Source: Agromyces sp. ISL-38 (GTDB lineage: Bacteria; Actinomycetota; Actinomycetes; Actinomycetales; Microbacteriaceae). Taken from it: a stretch of DNA of 64,000 nucleotides. Location: contig NZ_JAGGPF010000001.1 of NCBI RefSeq assembly GCF_018613935.1, positions 496,001 to 560,000 of the forward strand, given 5' to 3'. Below, one piece after another: positions 40,897 through 49,081 of this stretch; within the stretch, counting starts at the first letter, position 1, and the number at the start of each line of letters is the position of its first letter. Below the pieces are notes generated by a model. The model was given only the letters and a program-made list of their open reading frames with translations, did no database searches and was not told the origin of the DNA. The position numbers were made by a program, and so were the translations under genes.

Positions 40897-42027
40897 GTGA
40901 GCGACCATATCTCCGTGAGCGTCGCCGACGGTGTCGGCCACGTCACGCTCGACCGGCCCCAGGCGCTCAACGCCCTGAGCTACGAGATGATCCGCCGGCT
41001 CACCGACGTGTTCGACGAATGGCGCGACGACTCCCAGGTGGAGCTCGTCATGCTCGACGGCGCGGGCGAGCGCGGCTTCTCGGCCGGCGGCGACATCCGC
41101 GAGCTCTACGGCTTCGCGATCGATGGCCGGCAGGAAGACGCGCGCGCCTTCTTCCGCGCGGAGTACCGCCTCGATGCGATGATCGCCCGCTACCCGAAGC
41201 CGGTCGTCGCGATCATGGACGGCATCACGATGGGCGGCGGCATCGGCCTCGCCGGGCACGCCTCCATCCGCATCGTCACCGAGCGGTCGCGCGTGGCGAT
41301 GCCCGAGACCCGCATCGGATTCACGCCCGACGTCGGCGGCTCGTGGCTGCTCGCCAGGGCGCCCGGCGAGCTCGGCGTGCACGTCGGCCTCAACTCCCGC
41401 ACCATGGACGCTGCCGATGCCCTGCATGCGGGCTTCGCCGACGCGTTCGTGCCCTCCGAGCTGATCCCGCACCTGCTCCAGGCCCTCGTCGAGCGCGCCG
41501 ACCCGGGCAGCCCATACGAGATCGTGATGCTCTTCGACGAGACTCCCGGTCCCTCCACGCTCGCCCTCTCGCGCGACTGGGTCGACGCCTGCTACTCCGC
41601 ACCCACCGTCGCCGAGATCATCGAGCGGTTGCGCGCATTCTCCGAGGGGCGAGCGGATGCCGCGGGCCGCATCGGCGGCGTGCCCGCAGACGCCCTGCTG
41701 CGGCATCCGCTCGACCCCGCCGCCTCCGCGTACGCCGCCGCCGCCGCCGACGAGCTCGAGACGCTCTCGCCGACCGCGCTCACGCTGACGCTCGCGTCGG
41801 TGCGCCGCGCCCGAACCCTGCCGCGTCTCGAAGACGCGCTCGAGCAGGAGTTCCGGCTCGTGTCGTGGCTCATGGAGCAGCACGACCTGCGCGAGGGCAT
41901 CCGAGCGCAGGTGATCGACAAGGATCGCTCGCCGAAGTGGCGTCCGGCGACCCTCGGCGAGGTCGACCAGGGGCTCGCGGCGCGCGTGCTCGAGGAGCAG
42001 GTGCACGAGCCGGTCTGGCCGAGCTGA
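40897..42027 (+). CDS. Enoyl-CoA hydratase/isomerase family protein, 3-hydroxyisobutyryl-CoA hydrolase-like
   Basis: A 376-residue crotonase-fold protein. VTLDRPQALNALSYEMIRRL at the start, FSAGGDIRELY (oxyanion loop), MDGITMGGGIGLAGHASIRI, and PETRIGFTPDVGGSWLLARA. At this length with the C-terminal extension (VSWLMEQHDLREGIRAQVID KDRSPKW style end) it resembles 3-hydroxyisobutyryl-CoA hydrolase of valine degradation more than plain enoyl-CoA hydratase. It lies just before the methylcitrate genes, consistent with valine being a source of propionyl-CoA. GTG start is leaderless. Confidence 0.88.
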   Translation: MSDHISVSVADGVGHVTLDRPQALNALSYEMIRRLTDVFDEWRDDSQVELVMLDGAGERGFSAGGDIRELYGFAIDGRQEDARAFFRAEYRLDAMIARYPKPVVAIMDGITMGGGIGLAGHASIRIVTERSRVAMPETRIGFTPDVGGSWLLARAPGELGVHVGLNSRTMDAADALHAGFADAFVPSELIPHLLQALVERADPGSPYEIVMLFDETPGPSTLALSRDWVDACYSAPTVAEIIERLRAFSEGRADAAGRIGGVPADALLRHPLDPAASAYAAAAADELETLSPTALTLTLASVRRARTLPRLEDALEQEFRLVSWLMEQHDLREGIRAQVIDKDRSPKWRPATLGEVDQGLAARVLEEQVHEPVWPS

Positions 42028-42083
42028 GCCGCGCAAGCGCTGGGAGAAGGGCGTGCGCCGCGGCATCCGCCACCCCCACCCGC

Positions 42084-42089
42084 TAGCGT
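42084..42089 (+). promoter_or_regulatory. Leaderless promoter -10 box for prpD
   Basis: TAGCGT ends 7 nt before the GTG at 42097. Confidence 0.5.
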
Positions 42090-42096
42090 TGGACGG

Positions 42097-43635
42097 GTGA
42101 AGACCCACCATTTGCGCACACACCGGAGTGACGAGAACCTCGCTCGCGAGGGCCAGCTCGCCTGGCAGTTGGCCGGCGTCGCGATCGATCCAGTCGAGCT
42201 CGACGATGAGGTCGTCGACATGGTCGTCAACCGGGTCATCGACAATGCCGCAGTCGCCGCGGCCTCGCTCGGGCGCGGGCCGGTGGTCTCCGCTCGCAGC
42301 CAGGCGCTCGCCCATCCCGTCTCGATCGGCGGCGACGGGGCCACCGTCTTCGGCGCGGATGCCGCGCGCCGCACGTCACCCGAGTGGGCGGCGTGGGCCA
42401 ACGGGGTCGCCGTCCGCGAGCTCGACTTCCACGACACGTTCCTCGCCGCCGAGTACTCGCACCCCGGCGACAACATCCCGCCGATCGTCGCCGTCGCCCA
42501 GCACCTCGCCGCGAGTCGCGGGCTCAGTGGCCGTGACATCGTGCGCGGCATCGCCACGGGCTACGAAGTGCAGATCGACCTCGCGAAGGCGATCTCGCTG
42601 CACCAGCACAAGATCGACCACGTCGCGCACCTCGGCCCGTCGGCGGCCGCGGGCATCGGCACGCTCCTCGGCCTCGACCAGGAGACGATCTTCCAGGCGA
42701 TCGGCCAGGCGCTGCACACCACCACGGCGACCCGCCAGTCCCGCAAGGGCGAGATCTCCACGTGGAAGGCGCACGCCCCCGCGTTCGCCGGAAAGATGGC
42801 CGTCGAGGCCGTCGATCGCGCGATGCGCGGGCAGACGAGCCCCGTGCCGATCTACGAGGGCGAAGACGGCGTGATCGCCTGGCTCCTCGACGGGCCCGAT
42901 TCCTCCTACGAGGTGTCGATGCCCGAGGAGGGCGAGGCCAAGCACGCGATCCTCGACTCGTACACGAAGGAGCACTCGGCCGAGTACCAGGCGCAAGCGT
43001 GGATCGACCTCGCCCGCAAGCTCCACGACGAGTACCCGCTCATCCTCGACGACCCCGACCGCATCGAGTCGATCGTTCTGCACACCTCGCACCACACGCA
43101 CTTCGTGATCGGCTCCGGGGCGAACGACCCGCAGAAGTACGACCCCGACGCCTCGCGTGAGACGCTCGACCACTCGATTCCCTACATCTTCACGGTCGCC
43201 CTGCAAGACGGCGCGTGGAACCACGCCGACTCCTACTCGCCCGAGCGGGCCCATCGCGCCGACACGGTCGAGTTGTGGAAGAAGGTCACGACCGTCGAAG
43301 ATCCCGAGTGGACCCGCCGCTACCACTCGCTCGACATGGCCGAGAAGGCGTTCGGCGGCCGCGTGGTCATCAAGCTCGCCGACGGCGGCGAGATCGTCGA
43401 CGAGATCGCCGTTGCCGACGCCCACCCGTTGGGTGCCCGGCCGTTCGGCCGTGAGCAGTACCTGCAGAAGTTCCGCTCGCTCGCCGAGTGGGTGCTCGAG
43501 GAGGCCGAGATCGAGCGGTTCCTGGATGTCGCGCAGCGCCTGCCCGACCTCGGCCCCGACGAGCTCGGCGGCCTCACGATCACGGCGGCGCCGGGCGCGC
43601 TCGTCGGCATCGAGATTCCGCAGGGGCTGTTCTAG
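42097..43635 (+). CDS. prpD: 2-methylcitrate dehydratase
   Basis: A 512-residue MmgE/PrpD-family enzyme that dehydrates 2-methylcitrate. Marks: [111 protein letters not shown] and the C-terminal [22 protein letters not shown] start with TAGCGT 7 nt upstream indicates leaderless translation. First gene of prpDBC; no PrpR-type regulator is nearby. It is followed by three palindromic elements before prpB. Confidence 0.93.
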   Translation: MKTHHLRTHRSDENLAREGQLAWQLAGVAIDPVELDDEVVDMVVNRVIDNAAVAAASLGRGPVVSARSQALAHPVSIGGDGATVFGADAARRTSPEWAAWANGVAVRELDFHDTFLAAEYSHPGDNIPPIVAVAQHLAASRGLSGRDIVRGIATGYEVQIDLAKAISLHQHKIDHVAHLGPSAAAGIGTLLGLDQETIFQAIGQALHTTTATRQSRKGEISTWKAHAPAFAGKMAVEAVDRAMRGQTSPVPIYEGEDGVIAWLLDGPDSSYEVSMPEEGEAKHAILDSYTKEHSAEYQAQAWIDLARKLHDEYPLILDDPDRIESIVLHTSHHTHFVIGSGANDPQKYDPDASRETLDHSIPYIFTVALQDGAWNHADSYSPERAHRADTVELWKKVTTVEDPEWTRRYHSLDMAEKAFGGRVVIKLADGGEIVDEIAVADAHPLGARPFGREQYLQKFRSLAEWVLEEAEIERFLDVAQRLPDLGPDELGGLTITAAPGALVGIEIPQGLF

Positions 43636-43659
43636 GCGCGGCGGCGGGCTCGCCCGTCG

Positions 43660-43706
43660 GGTGGTTTCGATACGCGGCCCGCTTCGCGCGGCGCTACTCA
43701 ACCGCC
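43660..43706 (+). repeat. REP-like palindrome after prpD
   Basis: It begins GGTGGTTTCGATACGCGG and ends GCGCTACTCAACCGCC, a larger-loop member of the GGTTTCGA family, 24 bp after the prpD stop. Confidence 0.75.
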
Positions 43707-43760
43707 GGAGCGTGGGGCCGCGGCATCCGCTGCCCTGCTCGGAGGCCACCTCCGAGGCGG

Positions 43761-43824
43761 AGGACATCCGGCGCTTCGTAGGACAGTTGCGGGCTCGATC
43801 GTCCTACGAAAGCCCGAATGTCCT
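43761..43824 (+). repeat. 64-bp palindromic element, copy 2
   Basis: It is bounded by AGGACAT and ATGTCCT, and is the same element as 31961-32024 in the opposite orientation (60 of 64 identical). It lies in the prpD-prpB gap. Confidence 0.75.
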
Positions 43825-43861
43825 ACGAACGACGCATCGGGGGCGCTGCGGGCCCGCTCGG

Positions 43862-43918
43862 CGGGGCGATACGCGTCGCGCGTCGCGCTTCGCGCTTCGC
43901 GCGGCGCTCCTCAACCTC
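43862..43918 (+). repeat. Degenerate REP-like element with GCGCTTC repeats
   Basis: GATACGCG, then repeated GCGCTTC/GCGCGTC units, then GGCGCTCCTCAACCTCC. It is a worn member of the family seen at 43660. Confidence 0.5.
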
Positions 43919-44057
43919 CGGTGCGGCGGGAGTGACGGTGTTGCGCGGGAGGGCGCGAACTCGATCACTCTGACGCGTCGCGGCGCTCTTGGGCGAGTCG
44001 CGGGTGGGCGGCGGCCCTTGCGCCGGCGCGGCTAGGGTGGATCGGAGGAGGCCAACC

Positions 44058-44957
44058 ATGCTCTACGCCCAGACCCCGCCTGCCGAGAAGCGCCGGCTCT
44101 TCCGCGAACGGCTTGCGAGCGGCGAGGTCCTCCGCTTCCCCGGCGCATTCAATCCGCTCTCGGCGCGGCTCATCGAGCAGAAGGGCTTCGAGGGCGTCTA
44201 CATCTCGGGGGCCGTGCTCTCGGCCGACCTCGGCCTGCCCGACATCGGCCTCACGACGCTCACCGAGGTCGCGGGGCGGGGCAAGCAGATCGCCCGGATG
44301 ACCGAGCTGCCGGCGATCATCGACGCAGACACCGGGTTCGGCGAGCCGATGAACGTCGCCCGAACCGTGCAGGAGATGGAAGACGCCGGCCTCGCCGGCC
44401 TCCACATCGAAGACCAGGTCAATCCGAAGCGCTGCGGGCACCTCGACGGCAAGCAGGTCGTCGACGAGTCGACCGCGCTGCAACGCATCCGTGCCGCCGT
44501 CGATGCCCGCCGCGACCCGAACTTCCTCATCATGGCGCGCACCGACATCCGTGCCGTCGATGGACTGCCGGCCGCGGTCGACCGCGCGAAGAAGCTCGTC
44601 GACGCGGGCGCCGACGCGATCTTCCCCGAGGCGATGGCCTCGCTCGACGAGTTCGCCGCGATCCGCGCCGCCGTCGACGTGCCGCTGCTCGCGAACATGA
44701 CCGAGTTCGGCAAGAGCGACCTCTTCACCGTGCAGCAGCTGGCGGATGTCGGCATGAACCTCGTGATCTGGCCCGTGTCCCTGCTGCGTCTCGCGATGGG
44801 TGCCGCCGTGCGCGGGCTCGACGAGCTCGAGGCCGCCGGCTCGCTCAGCGGCATGCTCAGCGGGATGCAGCACCGCGCCGAACTCTACGAGCTCATCGAC
44901 TACGAGGGGTACAACCGCTTCGACACGTCGATCTTCAACTTCCGCGTCGCTCGCTGA
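44058..44957 (+). CDS. prpB: Methylisocitrate lyase
   Basis: A 299-residue enzyme of the isocitrate-lyase/PEP-mutase fold that splits 2-methylisocitrate into pyruvate and succinate. Asp89 and Asp91 in IIDADTGFGEPMNV bind Mg2+, and catalytic Cys126 lies in NPKRCGHLDGK, the methylisocitrate-lyase signature. ATG 44058 follows GGAGGAGG. It is separated from prpD by 422 bp of repeats and probably has its own promoter (TAGGGT at 44033). Confidence 0.95.
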   Translation: MLYAQTPPAEKRRLFRERLASGEVLRFPGAFNPLSARLIEQKGFEGVYISGAVLSADLGLPDIGLTTLTEVAGRGKQIARMTELPAIIDADTGFGEPMNVARTVQEMEDAGLAGLHIEDQVNPKRCGHLDGKQVVDESTALQRIRAAVDARRDPNFLIMARTDIRAVDGLPAAVDRAKKLVDAGADAIFPEAMASLDEFAAIRAAVDVPLLANMTEFGKSDLFTVQQLADVGMNLVIWPVSLLRLAMGAAVRGLDELEAAGSLSGMLSGMQHRAELYELIDYEGYNRFDTSIFNFRVAR

Positions 44958-44963
44958 CCCGAA

Positions 44964-45032
44964 ATCAGGTCGAAGCGCCGAAATCAGGGCCGATTCGCGA
45001 GGTCCTTCCTGACTTCGCGCGGTCGGCCTGAT
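44964..45032. repeat. 69-bp imperfect palindrome between prpB and prpC
   Basis: The ends are ATCAGG and CCTGAT. The 25-base arms pair with few mismatches (left TCGAAGCGCCGAAATCAGG, right CCTGACTTCGCGCGGTCGG). It begins 7 bp after prpB and may act as a terminator or attenuator. Confidence 0.55.
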
Positions 45033-45133
45033 CCCACGTCGCCGCCGAGCGGGGCGCGCGGGCGAGTGCGCCGGGGTCGTAGGCTGGGGGAGCGGTCGCG
45101 CCGCAGCGGCCGCGTCGTCACGCGAGGAGCACG

Positions 45134-46270
45134 ATGAGCGATCAGCAGGGGGCAGCGCCCGTCATCTACAAGGGCCTGGCTGGGGTGCCGGTCGATTACA
45201 CGGCCGTCTCGAAGGTGAACTCCGACACGAACTCGTTGCTCTATCGGGGCTACCCCGTGCAGGAGCTCGCGGCATCCGTCACATTCGAAGAGGTCGCCTA
45301 CCTGCTCTGGTACGGCGAGCTTCCCGATGACGCGCAGCTCGCCGCGTTCGAAGAGCTCGAACGCTCGCACCGCGGACTCGACCACGAGGTGAAGCGCATC
45401 GTCGACGAGCTGCCGCTCACGGCGCACCCGATGGACGTCGTGCGCACCGCCGTGAGCGTCATCGGCGCGAGCGACCCGAACACGCCCGACGACTCGCGCG
45501 AGGCCAACCTCGACAAGGCGATCCGCCTGTTCGCGAAGCTGCCCTCGATCGTCACCTACGACCAGCGCCGTCGTCACGAGCTCGAGTTCGTGGAGCCGCG
45601 CGACGACCTCGGCTATTCGGCGAACTTCCTGTGGCAGGCGTTCGGCGAAGCTCCCGAGCTCGCGGTCGTGAACGCGTTCGACGTGTCGATGATCCTCTAC
45701 GCCGAGCATTCCTTCAACGCCTCCACGTTCACCGCCCGCGTCATCACGTCGACGCTCGCCGACCTGTACTCCGCGGTCACCGGCGCGATCGGCGCGCTCA
45801 AGGGCGCGCTGCACGGCGGGGCGAACGAGGCCGTCATGCATGCCTTCGAGGAGATCGGCACCGCGGATGCCGCGGGCGCGTGGCTCGACGCCGCCCTCGC
45901 CGAGAAGCGCAAGATCATGGGCTTCGGCCATCGCGTGTACAAGCACGGCGACTCGCGCGTGCCCACGATGCGCGATGCGCTCGAGCGCCTCGTCGAGCAC
46001 TACGACCGACCCGACCTGCTCGAGCTCTATACCGCGCTCGAGACCGGTATGGACGAGCGCAAGGGCATCAAGCCGAACCTCGACTATCCGACCGGCCCGG
46101 CTTACCACTTGATGGGCTTCGACACCGAGACGTTCACGCCGCTCTTCGTGGCGAGCCGCATCACCGGGTGGACGGCGCACATCATGGAGCAGGCCGCGTC
46201 GAACGCCCTCATCCGGCCGCTCTCCGTCTACAACGGCCCCGACGAACGGCACGTCCCGGCGAAGGGCTGA
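45134..46270 (+). CDS. prpC: 2-methylcitrate synthase
   Basis: A 378-residue citrate-synthase-fold enzyme that joins propionyl-CoA and oxaloacetate. Catalytic-site residues: His192 in AEHSFNASTFTARV, His227 in ALHGGANEAVM and His266 in MGFGHRVYK. At this length, with prpD and prpB next to it, methylcitrate synthase is more likely than the main citrate synthase. GAGGAG precedes the ATG. A TAGGCT box at 45080 may be its own promoter. Confidence 0.93.
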   Translation: MSDQQGAAPVIYKGLAGVPVDYTAVSKVNSDTNSLLYRGYPVQELAASVTFEEVAYLLWYGELPDDAQLAAFEELERSHRGLDHEVKRIVDELPLTAHPMDVVRTAVSVIGASDPNTPDDSREANLDKAIRLFAKLPSIVTYDQRRRHELEFVEPRDDLGYSANFLWQAFGEAPELAVVNAFDVSMILYAEHSFNASTFTARVITSTLADLYSAVTGAIGALKGALHGGANEAVMHAFEEIGTADAAGAWLDAALAEKRKIMGFGHRVYKHGDSRVPTMRDALERLVEHYDRPDLLELYTALETGMDERKGIKPNLDYPTGPAYHLMGFDTETFTPLFVASRITGWTAHIMEQAASNALIRPLSVYNGPDERHVPAKG

Positions 46271-46273
46271 GCG

Positions 46274-46918
46274 GTGTCGTACATCTTCCTCGAGATGACG
46301 ATGACGCTCGACGGCTTCACCGCCGCACCCGCAGTGAGCCTCGAGGATCCCCTCGGCGTGGACGGTGAGCGAGTGCACGAGTGGCTCGTCGGAAACGTCG
46401 CGGGCGGCTTCGGCGGCGGCGGCACCGAGGGGGCACCCGATGCCTCGCCCGACGAGATCGACCGCAGCGTCGCCGCCCGCATGTTCGAGACGACGGGCGC
46501 GTTCGTGATCGGACGTCGCACGTTCGACGTCGGCGAGGCGCCATGGGGCGACGACCCCGTGTTCGAGGGTCGACCGGTCTTCGTCGTGACGTCGCGTGAA
46601 CGCGAGCCGTTCGAGCGCGGCGGCTCGCGCTACGAGTTCGTGACCGGCGGGGTCGCCGAGGCGGTGGCTCGGGCCGACACGGCGGCCAGCGCGGCATCCG
46701 TCTGCATCATGGGCGGTGCGGATGTCGCTCGCCAGGCGCTCGCGCTCGGACTCGTCGACGAGGTGCGGCTCCATCTCGCGCCGGTGCTGCTCGGCGGCGG
46801 CACGAGGCTGTTCCCCGATGCGGCCGCGCATCGCATCGAGCTCGATCCGCTCGGGGTCGAGCAGGGCGCGCTCGCCACGCACTTGCGATATCGGGTGCGT
46901 GCCGACGTCGATCGGTAA
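46274..46918 (+). CDS. RibD C-terminal/dihydrofolate reductase-like protein
   Basis: A 214-residue member of the bacterial bifunctional deaminase-reductase C-terminal (RibD_C) family: MTMTLDGFTAAP at the start, FVIGRRTFDVGEAPWGDD, VFVVTSREREP, VCIMGGADVARQALALGLVD EVRLHLAPVLLGGG style end. These are NADPH-binding proteins of mostly unknown substrate, not true FolA. GTG 46274 begins 4 nt after prpC and may be read from the same transcript. A decayed copy of its 3' end lies at 47229-47282. Confidence 0.85.
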   Translation: MSYIFLEMTMTLDGFTAAPAVSLEDPLGVDGERVHEWLVGNVAGGFGGGGTEGAPDASPDEIDRSVAARMFETTGAFVIGRRTFDVGEAPWGDDPVFEGRPVFVVTSREREPFERGGSRYEFVTGGVAEAVARADTAASAASVCIMGGADVARQALALGLVDEVRLHLAPVLLGGGTRLFPDAAAHRIELDPLGVEQGALATHLRYRVRADVDR

Positions 46919-46924
46919 CCAGCG

Positions 46925-47176
46925 GAGCCGGTTACGACGGCTCGCGCGTGCGCGCGACGCCGGCATCGTCGAGGGACCGCGCGTGCTCGCGCACGGCATG
47001 GTGAGCATGACCGCGGGCCAGACGAGCGGACTCCCTCGGCCGGGTGCGCGACGGGTTCGCCGCGGACTTCGTGATCATGCGAGGCCGGCCGTGGCGCGAC
47101 ATCCGCGAGCTCGACACGTCCGGCATCGTCGCAGTCGTCTCCCGCGGTCGCGTGGTCGCCGGCGCGCTGCCCTGAC
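46925..47176 (+). pseudogene. Amidohydrolase remnant with internal deletion
   Basis: The frame reads ARARDAGIVEGPRVLAHGMV, a piece of the middle of imidazolonepropionase-like amidohydrolases. After about 47020 another frame gives GRVRDGFAADFVIMRGRPWR, DIRELDTSGIVAVVSRGRVV and AGALP with stop at 47174-47176, the typical C-terminus of the same family. The region between the two (metal-binding core) is missing. Confidence 0.7.
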
Positions 47177-47228
47177 GATCGACCGGCCCAGCACGCTGAC
47201 CTCTGGCAGCGGTTCACGATCGAGCGCC

Positions 47229-47282
47229 GAGCAGGGCGCGCGTGCCACCCACTTGCGCTAGGAGGTGCTGCGCAACGGCTGA
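47229..47282 (+). pseudogene. Decayed copy of a RibD_C-like 3' end
   Basis: This stretch resembles 46862-46918, the end of the intact gene: GAGCAGGGCGCGC, then GCCAC-CACTTGCG. It has an in-frame TAG after the Leu-Arg codons and a later TGA. It is a scrap of a duplicated reductase gene. Confidence 0.5.
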
Positions 47283-47292
47283 CCTGCGGCTC

Positions 47293-47298
47293 TATGCT
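47293..47298 (+). promoter_or_regulatory. Leaderless promoter -10 box for the 47305 operon
   Basis: TATGCT ends 6 nt before the GTG at 47305. Confidence 0.5.
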
Positions 47299-47304
47299 TG
47301 CCCC

Positions 47305-47991
47305 GTGGGGGAACCGCAACCGACTGAGCAGCAGGCTGTGCCGAAACGGCGATTCCGCTGGGTGCGCGTAGCGGCCGACCGAGTGCCCACGAAGTGGGTC
47401 GCAGGAATCGGCATCGGCGTGTTCCTGGCCGCGACGGCCGCATTCGGCGGGCTCGAGACGGTGGAGGCCGTGAGCCTGCCCGAGCTCAGTGCCGGCGAGG
47501 AACATCGCAACGACCAGTTGGCGGTCACCGTGAAACGCGCGGTCCTCATCGATGAGCTGCCCTTGGCCGGTGTGACGGTCGAACCCGGTGAGCGGGTTCT
47601 CGCCCTGATCGTCGACGCCGAGAACCGCTGGGACGAGCCCTTGCCCACGACACGCGGCTACAGCCTGTCGTCGACGGTCGCGCTCGCCGACCATCCTGAG
47701 GTGGAACCCCAGGGGATCTCCCGCTATGACGACACGACGGCGAACCCGTGGTTGCAGCCGGGGGTGCTCGCGACGATCGTGCTCGCCTGGGTGGTACCCG
47801 CCGATCGCCACGCTGGCGGCGACGACGTGCGCGTCGTGCTGAACGACGAGACGCTGATGACCGGAACTGCGGTGATCAGCGGGCAGTACTGGGACGATCC
47901 GGTGCCCGCCGCGATAGTGACCCTCGACATCGAGGACGTCGGAGCGGGCCGCGATGCCGCGGAGCCTGATCCTGGAGCGGTCGGCGAATGA
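47305..47991 (+). CDS. Unknown membrane-anchored extracytoplasmic protein (operon gene 1)
   Basis: A 228-residue protein. A cytoplasmic basic N-terminus, one membrane helix at about residues 33-53 (VAGIGIGVFLAATAAFGGLE) and an extracytoplasmic beta-rich domain. The domain (LAVTVKRAVLIDELPLAGVT VEPGERVLALIVDAENRW in two steps) resembles DUF4352/immunoglobulin-like cohesion domains of lipoproteins, but I cannot name it. It is the first of three genes with 4-nt overlaps whose proteins share this layout. Confidence 0.7.
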   Translation: MGEPQPTEQQAVPKRRFRWVRVAADRVPTKWVAGIGIGVFLAATAAFGGLETVEAVSLPELSAGEEHRNDQLAVTVKRAVLIDELPLAGVTVEPGERVLALIVDAENRWDEPLPTTRGYSLSSTVALADHPEVEPQGISRYDDTTANPWLQPGVLATIVLAWVVPADRHAGGDDVRVVLNDETLMTGTAVISGQYWDDPVPAAIVTLDIEDVGAGRDAAEPDPGAVGE

Positions 47992-48536
47992 GGAGATGGG
48001 CCGCCGCGCTCGGCGGCACGGCGCTCGTGGTCGCGGCATGGGGCATCGCCCTCGTGACTCCCGAGGACGCAGAGGCCGAGCGATCGTTCGTCGTGCCGGT
48101 CGAGATCGGCGACCGCGGCGAGGGGCGGAATCTGGCGGTGACCGTCACGGGAATTCGAGCTGCGGATGCGGCGACGATCGACGGCTGGGTTGCGGAGGGT
48201 CCCTGGCTCATCGTCGACCTCGAGGCTGCGGCGGTGCAGAGCGAACTCCGCGCACAGCTCTCGCACGCCACCCTCTCGGTCGACGGCCGAACGTTTCGAG
48301 CGAGCGAGCGGCCGCCCGACTCACTGTTCCGCTCGGCACTCGCGGTCGGCGTGCCGCGATCGGGAAGCATCGCGTTCGAATTGCCCGAGGAGGTGTTCGG
48401 CGATGACCTCGCCGTGCTGAGTCTGGGCCTGAGCGCAGATCCGAGGCTCGACTCCCTTATCGAACTGCACCTCGAACCGAGCAGCCTCGATCGCGTCGAG
48501 GAGGCTGAACTCATGTCGAGCGGGTGGGCGCGGTGA
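47988..48536 (+). CDS. Unknown membrane-anchored extracytoplasmic protein (operon gene 2)
   Basis: A 182-residue protein with an uncleaved-looking N-terminal helix (WAAALGGTALVVAAWGIALV, residues 4-23) and an outside domain: EGRNLAVTVTGIRAADAATI, GPWLIVDLEAAAVQSELRAQ. This mirrors gene 1, suggesting an old duplication. ATG 47988 overlaps the stop of gene 1. Function unknown. Confidence 0.65.
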   Translation: MRRWAAALGGTALVVAAWGIALVTPEDAEAERSFVVPVEIGDRGEGRNLAVTVTGIRAADAATIDGWVAEGPWLIVDLEAAAVQSELRAQLSHATLSVDGRTFRASERPPDSLFRSALAVGVPRSGSIAFELPEEVFGDDLAVLSLGLSADPRLDSLIELHLEPSSLDRVEEAELMSSGWAR

Positions 48537-49081
48537 CGGTCGATGCAGTCATGAACCGGCGCGGGTGGTGGCGGCGCAACGCGCTCCCGCTCGTGGGGGT
48601 CGCGGTGTTGCTCCCGGCGACGTTCGGCGTGATCGCCTGGAATGAATGGAACGAATACTTCTCTGGGCAGCCGACGCAGGCGGTCGTCGCACCGCCGGGG
48701 GCCTCTGTCGAGTTCGAGGGCGCCGTCTGGGGACCCGCCGAGATCGAGGTCATGGATCCAGGTGCAGTGCTCGAGGCTCCCGCCGGTTCGCGGGTCGTCA
48801 TGGTCGCCGTGCCGGTCGATCCGGGTACGGATGCCGTGACCTGCCTGCCACCAACCCTGCGGGAGACCACAGGAGCCCAACGCGAATGGCAGCATGCCAC
48901 CTTCGAGATCGGGTGGTCGCCGGAGCCCGACGAGCTCGGCTCATGCGCCCTGACCGGGACGGACCCCTTCACGATCACCGTCGCGTTCCTCGTCCCGCTC
49001 GACGCCACCGGGCCGCTCGCTGTCGAGCTCATCTCGCCAGAGGCGCTTCCCAGATTCGCCCGACTGCTCGTCGAGCCGTGA
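48533..49081 (+). CDS. Unknown membrane-anchored extracytoplasmic protein (operon gene 3)
   Basis: A 182-residue protein: N-terminal basic residues, helix ALPLVGVAVLLPATFGVIAW at about 14-33, then an outside beta domain (FEGAVWGPAEIEVMDP, GSRVVMVAVPVDPG, two cysteines in TCLPPTL and GSCALTG that could form a disulfide). GTG 48533 overlaps the stop of gene 2; 48524 is an alternative. The last 141 bp overlap the 3' end of the convergent membrane-protein gene. Function unknown. Confidence 0.65.
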   Translation: MTVDAVMNRRGWWRRNALPLVGVAVLLPATFGVIAWNEWNEYFSGQPTQAVVAPPGASVEFEGAVWGPAEIEVMDPGAVLEAPAGSRVVMVAVPVDPGTDAVTCLPPTLRETTGAQREWQHATFEIGWSPEPDELGSCALTGTDPFTITVAFLVPLDATGPLAVELISPEALPRFARLLVEP

